Positions 31,768 through 42,837 of a DNA stretch of 64,000 bases are shown here, piece after piece; within the stretch, counting starts at the first letter, position 1, and each line of letters starts with the position of its first letter. Made by a program: the position numbers and the translations under genes. This DNA is from Neoscytalidium dimidiatum (taxonomy: Eukaryota; Ascomycota; Dothideomycetes; Botryosphaeriales; Botryosphaeriaceae), in assembly GCA_037367355.1 (NCBI GenBank), contig CM074695.1:4402001-4466000 (forward strand), in the 5' to 3' direction. The notes beneath the pieces are model-generated. The model searched no databases, was not told the DNA's origin, and was given only the letters and a program-made list of their open reading frames with translations.

Positions 31768-32569
31768 GGAAAGGAGGAAGACGCCGGAAAAAAAAAAAGC
31801 GTGGAGAAAGAAAGGGCCCCTTTCAAGAAAGGACGGGACGAGGCAAAAGCCGAACTCACATTTGCTCCCCCATGTGCCCGACCACCAGCTTCAACCCGGG
31901 AAACCGATCCAGCACCCCGCCCGTCACGATGCCCAGCAGGTGCATGCTCACCCTGTGGGCGTACCCCAGCGCCGAGAACTCCAGCCACCGCCGCCCCTTC
32001 CACATCTGCTCGTGGACCAGCGGCGTCGCCGCGCGCGGGTGCAGGTACACCGGGCACGCCAGCTCCTGCGCGACGGCCCAGAACTCGTCGTACGCCGGGT
32101 CGTCGTAGAACAGCATGTCGTTGGCGTCGGCGCCCGCGGACTGGAAGTCGTTGAGCAGCGCGCCCACGAACGCGCCGCCGCCGCCGCCCCGCCCCTTCTC
32201 GCCCCACACGCGCCGCAGCTCCCGCGCCGCGGCGCCGGGCGAGTGCATGCTGAGCGCGGCGAAGGCGGAGAAGCGGGACGGGGCGGGCGCGCTGGCGACG
32301 GCGGATGCGAGCGCGTCGTTGGCGGCGCGCGCGAGGGCGGCGGCGGCCGACGGGTCGGCCACGCCCTGCACGCCGGGCGCGGAGAGCGAGAGCACCATGT
32401 GCGCGACGCCGTTGGCGTCCATCTGCGCCAGGCGCGTGCCGTGCACGTCGAGGAGGTTGGCGCGCAGGTCCGGCCCGATGACGCCTGGGGGCGCGAGCGT
32501 GGCCGGGTCGCTGTGCGTGAAGAGCTCCGGCAGGGCCCAGGCTTCTTCGAGGGCGATTTTGTTGTACAT
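31209..32569 (-). CDS. 2,3-dihydroxybenzoate/gamma-resorcylate decarboxylase-type amidohydrolase
   Basis: Exons 32569-31860 and 31662-31209 total 1164 nt and 387 residues; the junction joins 'GHMGEQ' to 'PYDLYRIDH' in frame. It is an amidohydrolase-2/ACMSD-family decarboxylase. Landmarks in order: 'IALEEAWALPEL' (metal-ligand Glu), 'MVLSLSAPGVQ', 'FAALSMHSP', 'GALLNDFQSAGADANDMLFYDDP', 'VYLHPRA' (His ligand), 'VVGHMGEQ', 'TTSGHFST' and 'LLFSIDYPYES' (metal-ligand Asp). All key residues of fungal 2,3-dihydroxybenzoate decarboxylase are present. The reaction is non-oxidative removal of CO2 from 2,3-DHBA, gamma-resorcylate or a similar hydroxybenzoate, giving a catechol-type product; exact substrate not determinable. 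It is slightly longer than typical (~340), with a Gly-rich insert after 'WGEKGRGGGGG' and a longer C-terminus. The 197-nt intron carries a long GA tract. No pathway neighbours are seen within 4 kb. Confidence 0.88.
31731..31768. repeat. (GA)n purine tract inside the decarboxylase intron
   Basis: About 38 bases of nearly pure GA dinucleotides (CT on the sense strand), flanked by further purine-rich sequence to ~31800, all within the intron 31663-31859. Confidence 0.85.
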
Positions 32570-35500
32570 GGCCGCCGAGAGCTTCTCTTCGAGACGGCTC
32601 GGGTTGGCTTGGAAATTTGCAATCGCGGGTGTTTGGCTGAGCGGGTGTCAAGTGAGGTTGGTGGTGGAGTCGACGTTCGAGGCGGAGACGTGCGGAGCGG
32701 AGATGGCAGCGGGATGGATGGCTATTATACCCGCGGACATCTGCCGAGGCGCAGGCTCTGTCAATTGCTGTGTATGCATGTTCATGCTTCGCGCTGCGTG
32801 ATGGGTGCGTTCGTTGGATGGAGCTGCCGTGGTGGTGGTGTTGGGACGGGAGGTCAGCGCGGGGAAGCTCCATACCCCGCATGCGGGGGAGTAATATATA
32901 GCCTGAGAGAACACCTCAGGGAGGGACTGAGAGGGTAGTTATTGCATATTCGAATACGTCACAACGTATCATTATGGCTGACCGTCCTTCAAAATCCGCT
33001 GGCCTCACTTCTCTATCATAAAGTGGGAAGTATGGAGGCATAGACTTCATTCTAGTGTGGGTAATCCTGTAAAATATTGAGTTTCATCCTGAACGAGGTC
33101 CGAATAAGGTAATGCACAACCTGTGTTCCTCATGTGCACATTGAAATTTCCGCGTAATCAACTGCTTTAGATGTTTAAATTAGACACTCTCCGAAGGAGA
33201 TGAATTACGTGATTCTGTGACGGTTTTCAATAGACGCGGAAGATGACGCTCTATCTTCTGAACCGATGAGAGAAGGGGGGAAACGCTATGAAGGCAACGA
33301 ATAAGAGGAAGATGGCGAATTGGCTCAAGCTTGCTGTTTTATTTATACTGAAGTTATGACAGGACACTCGAGAATGGTTGGAAACCACGCCGTGCATGCA
33401 TGACAGGCTGAAAGCAAACATGAGAGCAAAGGAATGACTAGGATAAAATCCGGTATATAGCCTTGGTTCAAAACCAATTGCGTCTCTGTCAACTTAAATC
33501 TCGCAGCAACGAAGTTCAAAAACTGTCTAGGATGTGTGGAGCTCCTGAGACTTTCACAGAGGTAAAATTGAACGGCACTACAAAGCACTAAAAATGAGAG
33601 TTACCGATACACAACTCACCCAAACCATCGTTCACCTGCCCTTTTCCAATCCGTCGCTGTACTTGTACCTTAGTTCACATGATCCAGATTGCGCCCTAAA
33701 GTCTCGTGCTTCAAAGGGCAGCAGAGAGTTGAACAACAGATTCCAACAAATCCACTCGTACAAACATCTAAATGGGGTGCTGCAAAGGGTGAATTCCGGG
33801 CACATGGAAAGCAGATGGCCAGGTGCTCTCGCCCAAATCTTTTCTATAACTTTTCTTATACGTCAAGAGTTTCATCCCCCGTCCTCGTTTCTTTTCGGGC
33901 AGGAGTTATCACCCCCATTCAACCCCCCAATGTCTCGCTTCAAGTCAGATTCGGAGCGTAGGTACGATACCGCAAGAAGCTGACGACGGACGTCGTCGCT
34001 ATGCTGTTGGTGGTTAGCAAATGACTTTCATGTTGGTTACGCTTTTCCTTTTCTCATTTTCTCGCGAGTCAACAACGATTGACGATCAGTCTTTCAGATA
34101 TTTTATCCCTTCTCAGATACCGCTATGTCTTGGCGGAGAAGGCCAGTGTAGTCGATTGGGAAAGGTAGACAGCGCAGAAGGTCCAGCTCTTTCTTTCTCC
34201 CTGGCGGGATTCGTTGCGAGCAGGAATGAATGCACCGATCGATCCCAGAGCACGAGCGCAAAAGAAAACAAAAAGCTCAGAAGTCGCTGCCGCAACCCCG
34301 ACACCGTCCAAAACGGTGTTCCCGGCGGCGGGCGGCTGCAGCGCAGGGCGTTCAACAAAGGGCAGGTGATTCCGGGTTCTGGCATGGAAGCGGTGAGGGC
34401 TCAAAGACATACACGACCAGGTAATAACAAGGCGACGCGACACGTCACACAAGGCGGCTTGCGATCAGGCGTTTGATGGCGCTCCTTTGTTCCTGGTACC
34501 TTTTTTCCTTTTGCTTTTCCTTTTTTTTGCGGGAAGGGGGGCCGGTCGTGTTTCTGCTCATTTGGAGGCCTGAGGCTGAGAATTTGTGGCTGCATGACTT
34601 GGTGTGGAGGGGAGGGGAGGCTAATGCAGGTACGACGTAGCGCCGTTGGGACGGCTGCGGGGCGATTGGTGGGGGGTTGTTTGATGGTGGGCTGGCGATC
34701 GACGGATGCGAAAGTTAGTTTTTGGGTTCGGTGGTAGGGTGTGGGTGTACGGTTGAGCGGGTGGGTGTTGCGATGGCGATGGCTTCGCGATGAGGCGGGG
34801 CGGTGCGGTGAGGATGGCGGGTGAGGATTGGATGTAGGGAGTGCCTCGATGGTGTCTCGTGAGGCGACCGATTGACTTGTAAAGGCTGTGCTTCCGGCCG
34901 ATAAGGCAAGCCAGGCGGATGCCTGCAGGATGACGATGCCGTGGCCGGGATCGGAGCTGTTCTGCTCGTTCGAGGCCGTCTATCTCTGCGGCCTCACGCC
35001 GTTTCCCCATGATCGGGGGGAGGGAAGATCACACAAGCAGGTGGTGTAGCGGATTGACACGGCGACGGCGATGCGCTACGTCTCGGAGATTTTCTTAACC
35101 TGCGCCGCAGCGTGGCCGAAGGTGTTTCGTACTTCTCGAAGGCTGCACTGCCGACCAAATCAACAACGGCGGAAGGTCTCGCGGATGCGGCACAACCGAT
35201 CCGCGACCACGAGCCAAGATGATCGCAATGCATGCGCGATGATGGTCTAGCTTCGACCGGTCAAGAGCGGACGAACAGAGTTCAGGCTTCGTCCCTCTTC
35301 GGCATTGCCTCGCTTAACCATACTCCAAGGTTTATTTCTCTCTCACCTTCTGAGTCTTGCTAGCCAAAACACGCCCGCTCCGTCAGCACACCCGGGTCAC
35401 CTTTGTCACGACACGATAGCGCTGACCGGTCCAGCTGTCGTCCTGATCGTCACCTCATCCCGCCAAACGGAGCCACGTGCGGCCTTGCCGCGAAACATTC

Positions 35501-37652
35501 GCATGACACGACGTCCAACGCCCGGCCCGCGCCCAGAAGCGTATGACGTCGGCCTCTGTTTTAGGATTTCTGGAAGAGTCCCACGAGGTCCTGTCGCTCG
35601 CACCAAGCTTTCCCGCCATCTTCCCTCCCCCCCAGCCCTGTAGGGATTCCGTACGGGAGGTGTGGGCTGTGTCAGATCCTCCTCCCACCCCTCCGCCGAA
35701 CCACGCTAAGCAAGCGCTGCCGCATCCGCGACGAGACGGCTCAACCAAACTTTGCCCATTCTAGACTTGCTGGTTGCCCTATGAGCCTTAACTGATGTAT
35801 CCTCTCTCTCTCTCTTTCTTTCTCTCCTCCCCTTGTTTTCGCTTTGCGTACGCTAGCCGGGGATATTGCTGTTCGTTCTCTTAGCTCCATCATGCCGCCT
35901 GCCACGCAACCACCATACGTATCCCGCGTATGCTCCGTTTTGGGCGATGGTGCGTTGCCGCGTGCTCAGGTTCCCGCTCGGCTATTGCTCGCCGTACGGC
36001 ACAGCCGTGTGCATCCATACCGCTATACGGCCCATTAACGCTGCCTGCTGCGCACCTCCCAGACAGTGCGGAAGGAGCGGTGTGTTTTGTTGCGCCGTTG
36101 AAGAACCTTCAAACGAGAGGCAAAATGAAAAAAAAACTCGACACGGGAAAAAAACTTTGGGTCGTAGGGCGCATTACGACCGATGACTTACCGAGCCACC
36201 GTCGCGTGCGACCACCGGATGTCATTCCGGGCGGGGCCGTGAAACCTGCTACGACTCTTCGCATAGATGGACAACATCATGAGAGGAGGAAGGAGCGGTG
36301 AACGAGGCAACTGACTGAGTTCACAAGGGGGATTGTATCAGGATCCAAATGTCAGGATACTTCTTGCTGACCGAGCTGCTGAGCGAGGATGACGGCCGGG
36401 TTTTAGCGAGGCGGTTTTGAGGCTGGCTGTGCTGTTTTGGGCAGGATGAAGGAATCGCGCGGGAACGCCGGGAGATTCGCAACCCCTCGTGCGAAGCGCG
36501 GGTGGATGTGGGAAGTGGAGTGCCTTAGCGGGGGGCCCGTTGTTGAGCATCACGAGAGAGAGCAAGCGAGGGGGGTGGGGGAGAGAGAGAGAGAGCGCAA
36601 GTTTACGCAGCCCCAGGAAGCAACATGCCGGAGCGGAGGAGATAATGAGAGAATCCAAGTAATGTGGTACGAGTCTAGAGCAGTTTCCATTTAACGTGAT
36701 ACATTATCCATTACCAAAACTGGGTTTAGGACATGCTGGGGACAGTAAAAAAAAAAACAGAGAGAAGGGAAAAGGAGAAAAGAAAAAAAAGAGCGCTTAG
36801 GTGCTTGCGCGCGCGCTGAGATCTTTGTTGCAGAGGTCTTGAGAGAGCTAGCCGTGAGAGAAAAGAAAAATGCCATGCCAAGAGAGAAGGAAAATCAAAA
36901 ACCGATGACGAGATAGGGAGATTGGCGGCGAAGGCTGAGACAAGGCAGCTGCGGTGTCGAAGGAAGGGGAAAGGGGCGGGATTCGAGCCAACCCGTTCAG
37001 GCCAATCTTGAATCATGCAAGCCACGCCAAAGTCAGGAACGCCAGAAGTATTTTTGCAAAATCACCCAAGCCCATTCGCCAACGCGTGCATAAAGCCCCT
37101 GTCCGGTCTAGGATATCGAGCGCCGTTCCAGAAAGTCAAGTAGATTGCTTTTTTGTCGCAGGTGGGAAAAAAAGGAAGAAGATGGAAGCCGCAGGGAACA
37201 GATAACCGCCCGTGGAGACCGATCCGATTCGATTGTGATGCAGAGGGCCTGTCTGTGCGCCAGACAGGGCTCTCCGGAGCAGCCGACGAGCGCCGCAAAC
37301 GCCGAAAGGGTCCCCAAGAAGCTGAAGCTGAAGCTGAGGCTGAGGCTGTCGAGTGTGGGTATCCGATGCAGACGAAATTACGGCAAGAGGGGAGAGAGCG
37401 AGAGAGAGAGAGAGAGGGAGGGAGGGAGGGAGGGAGAGCACCATGTTTTGTTTGCTGCTCAAGACCACCACCAGCATGTGCGCGGTGGATCTTGCGGCGC
37501 CGCAGGGCAGGCCGGATCCTTGCAGCTGGTGCGATGAGCGAGCGCAGATCGGCCCACGCCTCCCAACCGGAGGCCCGGTTAGCGAGGCTGCATCGACGTC
37601 AACACCAAAATTGCAGGACTGTCCTGCCACAGTCGCCTGGCCACGATGAGGC
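32570..37652. other. Long gene-poor region
   Basis: Five kilobases with no recognised family on either strand. The 32950-33600 part is AT-rich. 35803-35828 is a CT microsatellite, ~36576-36600 a GA-rich tract, 37318-37350 a hexamer repeat (GCTGAA/GCTGAG units) and 37387-37438 a GA/GGGA tract. Long Ser/Arg/Pro frames have no domain. Confidence 0.5.
37318..37438. repeat. Hexamer (GCTGAA/G) and GA/GGGA microsatellites
   Basis: Five hexamer units at about 37318-37350, then 'GAGAGAGCGAGAGAG...' passing into GGGA tetramers to 37438. Confidence 0.8.
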
Positions 37653-37817
37653 TTACGCCTTGGTCGAGCACGGCCTGCACGTCTTCAGCTTGCAGCGTTG
37701 GCACTCGAAGATGAACCAGTGCGGCCCGGAGTGACACTTGTTGCAGATCCAGTGGATGAGAGAGTTGTCCGACTTGACCATCGTGAACGAATGCTCGCAG
37801 TTGCTGGGAACGGCCAT
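37653..37817 (-). CDS. 54-residue cysteine-rich, zinc-ribbon-like small protein
   Basis: A complete 55-codon frame from ATG 37817 to TAA 37655-37653. It starts MAVPSNCEHSFTMVKSDNSL and continues with 'HWICNKCHSGPHWFIFECQR' and 'CKLKTCRPCS'. Seven cysteines and four histidines give C7, CxxC (C25/C28), CxxC (C39/C42) and C47xxC50, as in a small zinc ribbon or knuckle. Tryptophans and aromatic residues next to each CxxC are typical of folded zinc-binding domains. From memory, short conserved fungal proteins of this type exist with no assigned role. Amino-acid order and codon use look selected rather than random. It sits alone, flanked by several kilobases without genes. The Kozak context (GGCCATGGC on the opposite strand, i.e. 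GCCATGG) is good. Existence is likely; function unknown. It could be longer if introns add exons, but the frame is self-contained. Confidence 0.7.
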   Translation of the reverse strand: MAVPSNCEHSFTMVKSDNSLIHWICNKCHSGPHWFIFECQRCKLKTCRPCSTKA

Positions 37818-38059
37818 GGCGGGGGGTGGAGAGGCGGATTGACCTGGGCGGTTGTGGTTGGTGGAGCGAGGTGCTGCGCTGGGGGCTTGATTGACGTCGA
37901 GTCGTCCGAGCAGCAGACCAGGGTGCGATTAAAGAGCGGCAGGCAGCTGTGACGTCTGCGGTCTGCAGTCTGCGGTCAGCGGTGGGCCGGCGGCGCCTGA
38001 GGAAAGCTCGCTCACTACTGCACTACTCACGGTAGATAAGAGAGGGAGTGCGGTGGCTG

Positions 38060-38107
38060 GGGAGGAGGAGGAAGAAGAAGAAGAAGAAGAAGAAGAAGAG
38101 GAAGAGA
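38060..38107. repeat. (GGA/GAA)n microsatellite
   Basis: About 48 bases of uninterrupted GGA then GAA triplets. Confidence 0.9.
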
Positions 38108-38820
38108 CAGCGCTGTAAATTCGCCGATTCGTAGGCGTGGGTCGAGAGAGGGGAACTGATCTTCGATGGCGGCAGATCTCCAGAGCGCCGGTGCGGTGGT
38201 CTTATATGTGGTCGAGGATGCGGTGGAGGACGGTGATGAGCAGAACGGAATGCTCCAACTGAGTCGGCTCTCAGGGCGTGGGCTGCGCTTTGGGACAGGC
38301 GGTGGACAGAATTGGGAACAGATACACGCCCGTCACACGATGGAGTTGGAGCTCTGCGACCCTATATCAAAAGACGCTTCCCGGCGGGCCCCGAAGCGGA
38401 AAGGCGAGTGGAAGCTTGTCAGACTAGGGCGTCGTGGCCCGCAGCCGCGGCCATGGGTTGCAATTCCAGGTAGCGGATCCCAGTAGCAAAGGAATGCGGG
38501 CTCATAGCAATGGCGGTGGACGTGTCACATTGGGCCCCGCCGTTGAGCGCAGAGCGGAATGGGCGCGCGAGTCCTGACGACGGCGACCTGGTTGCGGTGC
38601 GCGCTGGATGCTGGGCCACCTGAGACAAGGCTCTGCGGTGCGATGGCCCGCCGGGGCCCTGTCGTTCCAAGCCCCTGGTCCGCCGCCAGAGGGCTGAGGC
38701 AGCCTGTCAAATAGGCTCTGCAAGGTGAGATCTCGGAAGCTTGTCGGTGCTCCAAGGGCCGCCGGAGCACGATGAGGAGTGCAGACGGCAAGGCGAGTGA
38801 TGACACGCGCCGCCGCCGCT

Positions 38821-38933
38821 CTGCGTCTGCGTCTGCGCCTGCGCCTGCGCCTGCCCGCTGCCTCGCCCCGCCGCCGCCGCCGCCGCTGCTGCTGTCCGCT
38901 GCGCCCGCCCTCGTCCTCGTCCTCGTCCTCGTC
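38821..38933. repeat. Hexamer and GCC microsatellite block
   Basis: CTGCGT/CTGCGC hexamers (38821-38854), GCC triplets (38870-38893) and TCGTCC hexamers (38910-38933) follow each other. They produce Ala/Arg-rich frames that are not evidence of a gene. Confidence 0.8.
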
Positions 38934-41745
38934 GCCGGCTGGCCAGCGGGCCCCGGAGCCCCGCCGCACGCATATCCGCTTCAGGCCGCTGACGCAGCGG
39001 TGCTGTCGCTGCGATCCATTGCGGCATGTCCTCGAGCGTCGACGGAGAGGTGGGCGTCGCCGTGGAGGGAAGCTGCGAGTGCTGGAAGCGGCGTCGTGCA
39101 TGCAGCCACCGACGCCGTTTGCGCGGCGTCCAGGCCCGCGCCCGCCAGGGCGATCCACTCACTCTCTCACCACCAACCGCCCTTCCGCCCAGCGTCTCAC
39201 TCCCAATGCGCTCGCCCCGCCCACGCCGCGACTGCTCGCCCAGCCGTCGACGAGACGACAGATCGCCCTCAACCCCGTCACAGCCGACGTCCGCGCCCAC
39301 GTCCACGTCCGCCCTGCCCTGCTGCCCTCCGCCGTCGCTCCCAGGCGCCATTCCAGCTGTCTCATTGGTTTCAAGCTCAAAGAAACGTGCCTAACCATGC
39401 GTGCACGCCAACCTCACCGGCCACAAGATCTCCAGGGATCGATCTGCCTGCAAGATCCAACACGAAACCCGGTTGCTGGTGAGCCTGCGCCCTGCTTCCA
39501 TCAGGAACACCTCGACCTCCATCTGCGCCATCGTGTCTGACCCGCCGCCCGCCCTCGCTCGCCATGCCCGGCAAGCGCTCCAACTGGCCAATGTTCCCTG
39601 CTCCAGCGCCAAGGCGTGCGGATCCTCCCGCCTGCCGCGACCTCGCTGCCTCCTCCCACCACATCTCCGCCCCCAATGCGACCTATCAACTCTCGTCAAT
39701 CTCACTTAGCATCGTAGACACTTCCCCGGTCTGAGGCATCGCCCGCCCGGTTTCTTCCTCCCTTCGAGAATATTCCAGTCGTGGCCCTCTCCACCATGCC
39801 GGTTCTGCTGCTACATGCCTCCATCCCTCGATCGAACCCCTCGTCTCGTTGACATCCATCCACTTGGACTCTTTGTTGGAAAACATCCTAGTGCTACAGC
39901 CATGTCGCATTTCAATATCATGACTCTTTGGATCACCCTTGCCAGACTCTGCTCGCCAAAAAGAGGGCCTCTGGCTGGGGCCTGCCTTTCCATTTACGTG
40001 CTCTGTCGTTCTGATTTGGGCCCAACCCGCCCTGTCTCAGCGAGGCCGTACCCGGGAAACGCCGCGTCCCACCAACCAGGACGACATCATTCGCCTGTGG
40101 GCCGCATTCCTGGAGATCTCTGAGATATTACACAGATGCGCAGGGGCAAGGGTCCCGGCAATGACGCGCAGAAGCAATCGACGTCGGCCCGCCGCCTCCC
40201 TGCCCATGTTTCCGCCAGGTTGCTTCTGCATCCGTTGCGCACGTCGTACCGAGATTTGATTGTGCGCTTCCGATCTGGTGTCACTGCATAAGCGAGCGAA
40301 GGAGCAAAAGCCCTCTGGGCCCAGGGGAAACGCGCAGTGTCGTACCGCTTTCCCTGGGAATTCGATCGTCCAGTCCCCGTCCATTTCAAACAGGCCCCCA
40401 TCCGACGCTGGTCGCGGCTGTTTCGCGGATGTCCGGCTGGTCCACCGATCCCGCTCCCATGGCTACACTCTGCTTTTTCCTTCCATTGCCGGTCGCGATC
40501 TGCACGGTGCTTGCTCCAGCTGCCTCAACAGGCATGGCAAGTTTTAGCGGTGTAGGCAATTAACAATTTTGCCTCTACTTTCGCAGCTTTGCAGGTCCCT
40601 CGTATCTCCACAGACCCATGACGGCAGCCTTGTACGCAGTGTGCAGCCTCACTGTCAGCTGAGCGCAATGGCAGCAAAAAAGCAAATGCCTCGCAAATAT
40701 TCCTTTTCTTTTTTTTTTTTTTGGAAGAATACCTTGCTTTCGAAGGGCTAAAGGGTCTAGACAAATGGAATAAGAAAAAAAAAAGAAAAATTCGAAAGTC
40801 CAGCAAGGGTCTTCTGAAACCGCAGAGCCTCCGTTCCGCCGGAAGCCTCACCACATAGCATTCTCTGAGAATCCGGCAACCAGGTCTTTGTGCCCAAATA
40901 GGCGACTTGGCGAACAAACGATTGTGTGTGTGCACACCTTGCTGTCAGCACAAAGTTCTGACGGCTACCGTGACACGGCTTCACCGACTCTATTCACGCG
41001 GCTCAATCGGAGATTTAAGAAGAAGCCACGGCTTTGTTCCCTTACGCCACAGGGGGGAGAGAATGACCTAAAAGGTGAGATGGAGGGCGTCGGCACGTCT
41101 GCCGTTCCATATCTGCAGTTCTATCGTCCTAACCGGGTTCGCGGGTTTCCCAAACCCTTTTTTCTCCGTTGGTTTGGTCTGACAGCTGCCGTGCCACTCC
41201 CGCTCTAACAGCGCCTCCGGAAGCTTTCTTGCCGCCGCATGTAGCACGTTGGCTTGCGCCCCAACAAATAGTCAAGAAAATAGCCTAGGAGGGATAGCAA
41301 CGCTTGCCCGGCCTCATGATCGTTAGACGTATCGCCGACCATGGAGCTTGGATAACAAACTATCGTCAGAGCTGCCCGTGTGAACATTCGTCGTTACATG
41401 GGGCGCGTCAGAAGACGTCAGTTCTACCACATTCATGCAGGTACCTAGTTGCATGTGGGCGTTTTGGTGCTCTCTGGCGTCTCGGGCGGCTGTAATGTTG
41501 GTGGGAAGTGGTGGCTGCACAGGCGATGACGCCCCCACCGCGGCTGCCGTGCTACATCTGCCCGGCCCACAAGTACCACCCAAAGCAGGCCACTTAGCCA
41601 GACCGTTCCTTGGATAAACTGATACCGGTGTTACACTTCTTTTTTCCCATTACGACACTCGAGATAGAAACGGAGAACGAGTTGACCGAGGAAGGATTAA
41701 ATAGCTCAATCTAATGATCCGCCGAGGTCTAACGCTCCTGCATAG

Positions 41746-41835
41746 GTAGCTGAAGCAGTCGTACAGACGTAAGTGTCATGATCAGTAACGCTCATTCATG
41801 AGCAGTTGAAGCAATCGTCCGGACGCCGGCGTATC
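41746..41835 (+). repeat. Two diverged copies of a ~35-bp dispersed repeat
   Basis: Copy A (41746-41780) and copy B (41801-41835) share AGC-TGAAGCA-TCGT-C-GACG followed by a GT-rich end. They start 55 bp apart. Copy B contains the palindrome CGTCCGGACG. Related copies lie at 42256-42428 and 62924-62959. Confidence 0.6.
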
Positions 41836-42255
41836 TACGTCACTGCAGCACCATTAATTCGTTCTGATATTCTGGGGCCTCGTTCTTGCATACTGCAATA
41901 CTGCATTTTTCTGTCTCTTTAGACCTGCTCAGTAGCTTAGGGCATACTCGGACCCTGCTGGCTTCATTTTCAACTGGAAAGACTGGCCAATATCATTCTG
42001 GAAGGCAGCGCGTGTGCGGGATGGATTTGCAGTTGGTTCGCACCCCTTTCTCTGGCGGAGACAGCGAGTGGTATGGAGCCGCTGCTTCGACGAGTTAAAT
42101 CACGCGTGTACGCTTTGTAAGGTATGCTCCCTTCGTGTCATTTTATGTCTACTGCGGCATTTAGGCCGAAATTTAGGCCGATTGTGAGCGTTCTCATGTC
42201 TGTCAAGCGCCTGGAATCTTCGAGGTATCCTGCCTGTTAACGGAGCAGCAGGGGG

Positions 42256-42428
42256 AGCTGTAGCAGCTATCCAGATGGAAATGTGCATCCGTACCAATTC
42301 TCCAGAGCAATGGATGTCCATACGTACGGAGCTGAAGCAGCTATGCGGACGCAAATTTGCATTCGCGTTTATGTGAGAAACAAGGATAAACATGGAGAAT
42401 CGAAGCAGCCGTCCAGACGCAAAACATT
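42256..42428 (+). repeat. Three diverged copies of the ~35-bp dispersed repeat
   Basis: Copies C (42256-42290), D (42330-42364) and E (42394-42428). C and D match at most positions over 35 bases (AGCTG-AGCAGCTAT...GGA/GATG-AAAT-TGCAT-CG). E shares CGAAGCAGCCGTCCAGACGC with copies B and F. Starts are 74 and 64 bp apart. Confidence 0.6.
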
Positions 42429-42837
42429 AATCTCTAAGTTGAGATGCTCTTTTTTCTATTCGCTGACAGATTCTCACTAATTCTTCGCATGGTGTTGTAG
42501 TAGGGAAAAAGCATCATCCAAGCCCGATGAAGATGGTCAGTAAGTAGAAAATCCCACTCAGCAGCGATTCAAAATTGAACATCGGTCTCCAGTGTGAGAA
42601 ATGTATCAGAAGTCATGGCCAATGGAATTGCGCCTTAGTCTTTGCCTGCCTGGAGGCCAGCACCATATGATGCACACAGTCGCTCGATTTAAAAATTACG
42701 ATGCTCGAAAGAATGCCTTGCTTGGAAGTACTGCACGTTGGGATCGAGTAGTGAATGGAAAGAGTGGTCTGAAAACACCCTAAAAATGACTGCACACTCC
42801 AACACGCCGATTGCCAAAAGCCCTTCCATCAGCATCC

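Larger units (their letters stand above)
37818..42837. other. Long gene-poor region with microsatellites and a dispersed-repeat cluster
   Basis: No recognised family. 38060-39400 is GC-rich with trinucleotide and hexamer repeats. 39100-40500 is pyrimidine-rich on the plus strand with many short ATG frames (for example a 55-codon frame at 39563), resembling a promoter or leader, but no main frame follows. 40690-40800 is A/T-homopolymer rich. 41746-42428 carries the ~35-bp repeats described separately. Confidence 0.5.

Noticed and set aside
39563..39730. A 55-codon frame beginning ATGCCCGGCAAGCGC
   Set aside because: Lacks ordered cysteines or any motif; it lies in pyrimidine-rich DNA where short ATG frames are frequent.
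41700..42430. CRISPR-like array
   Set aside because: Copies are diverged, spacing varies and the host is a fungus; a relic repeat or binding-site cluster is more plausible.
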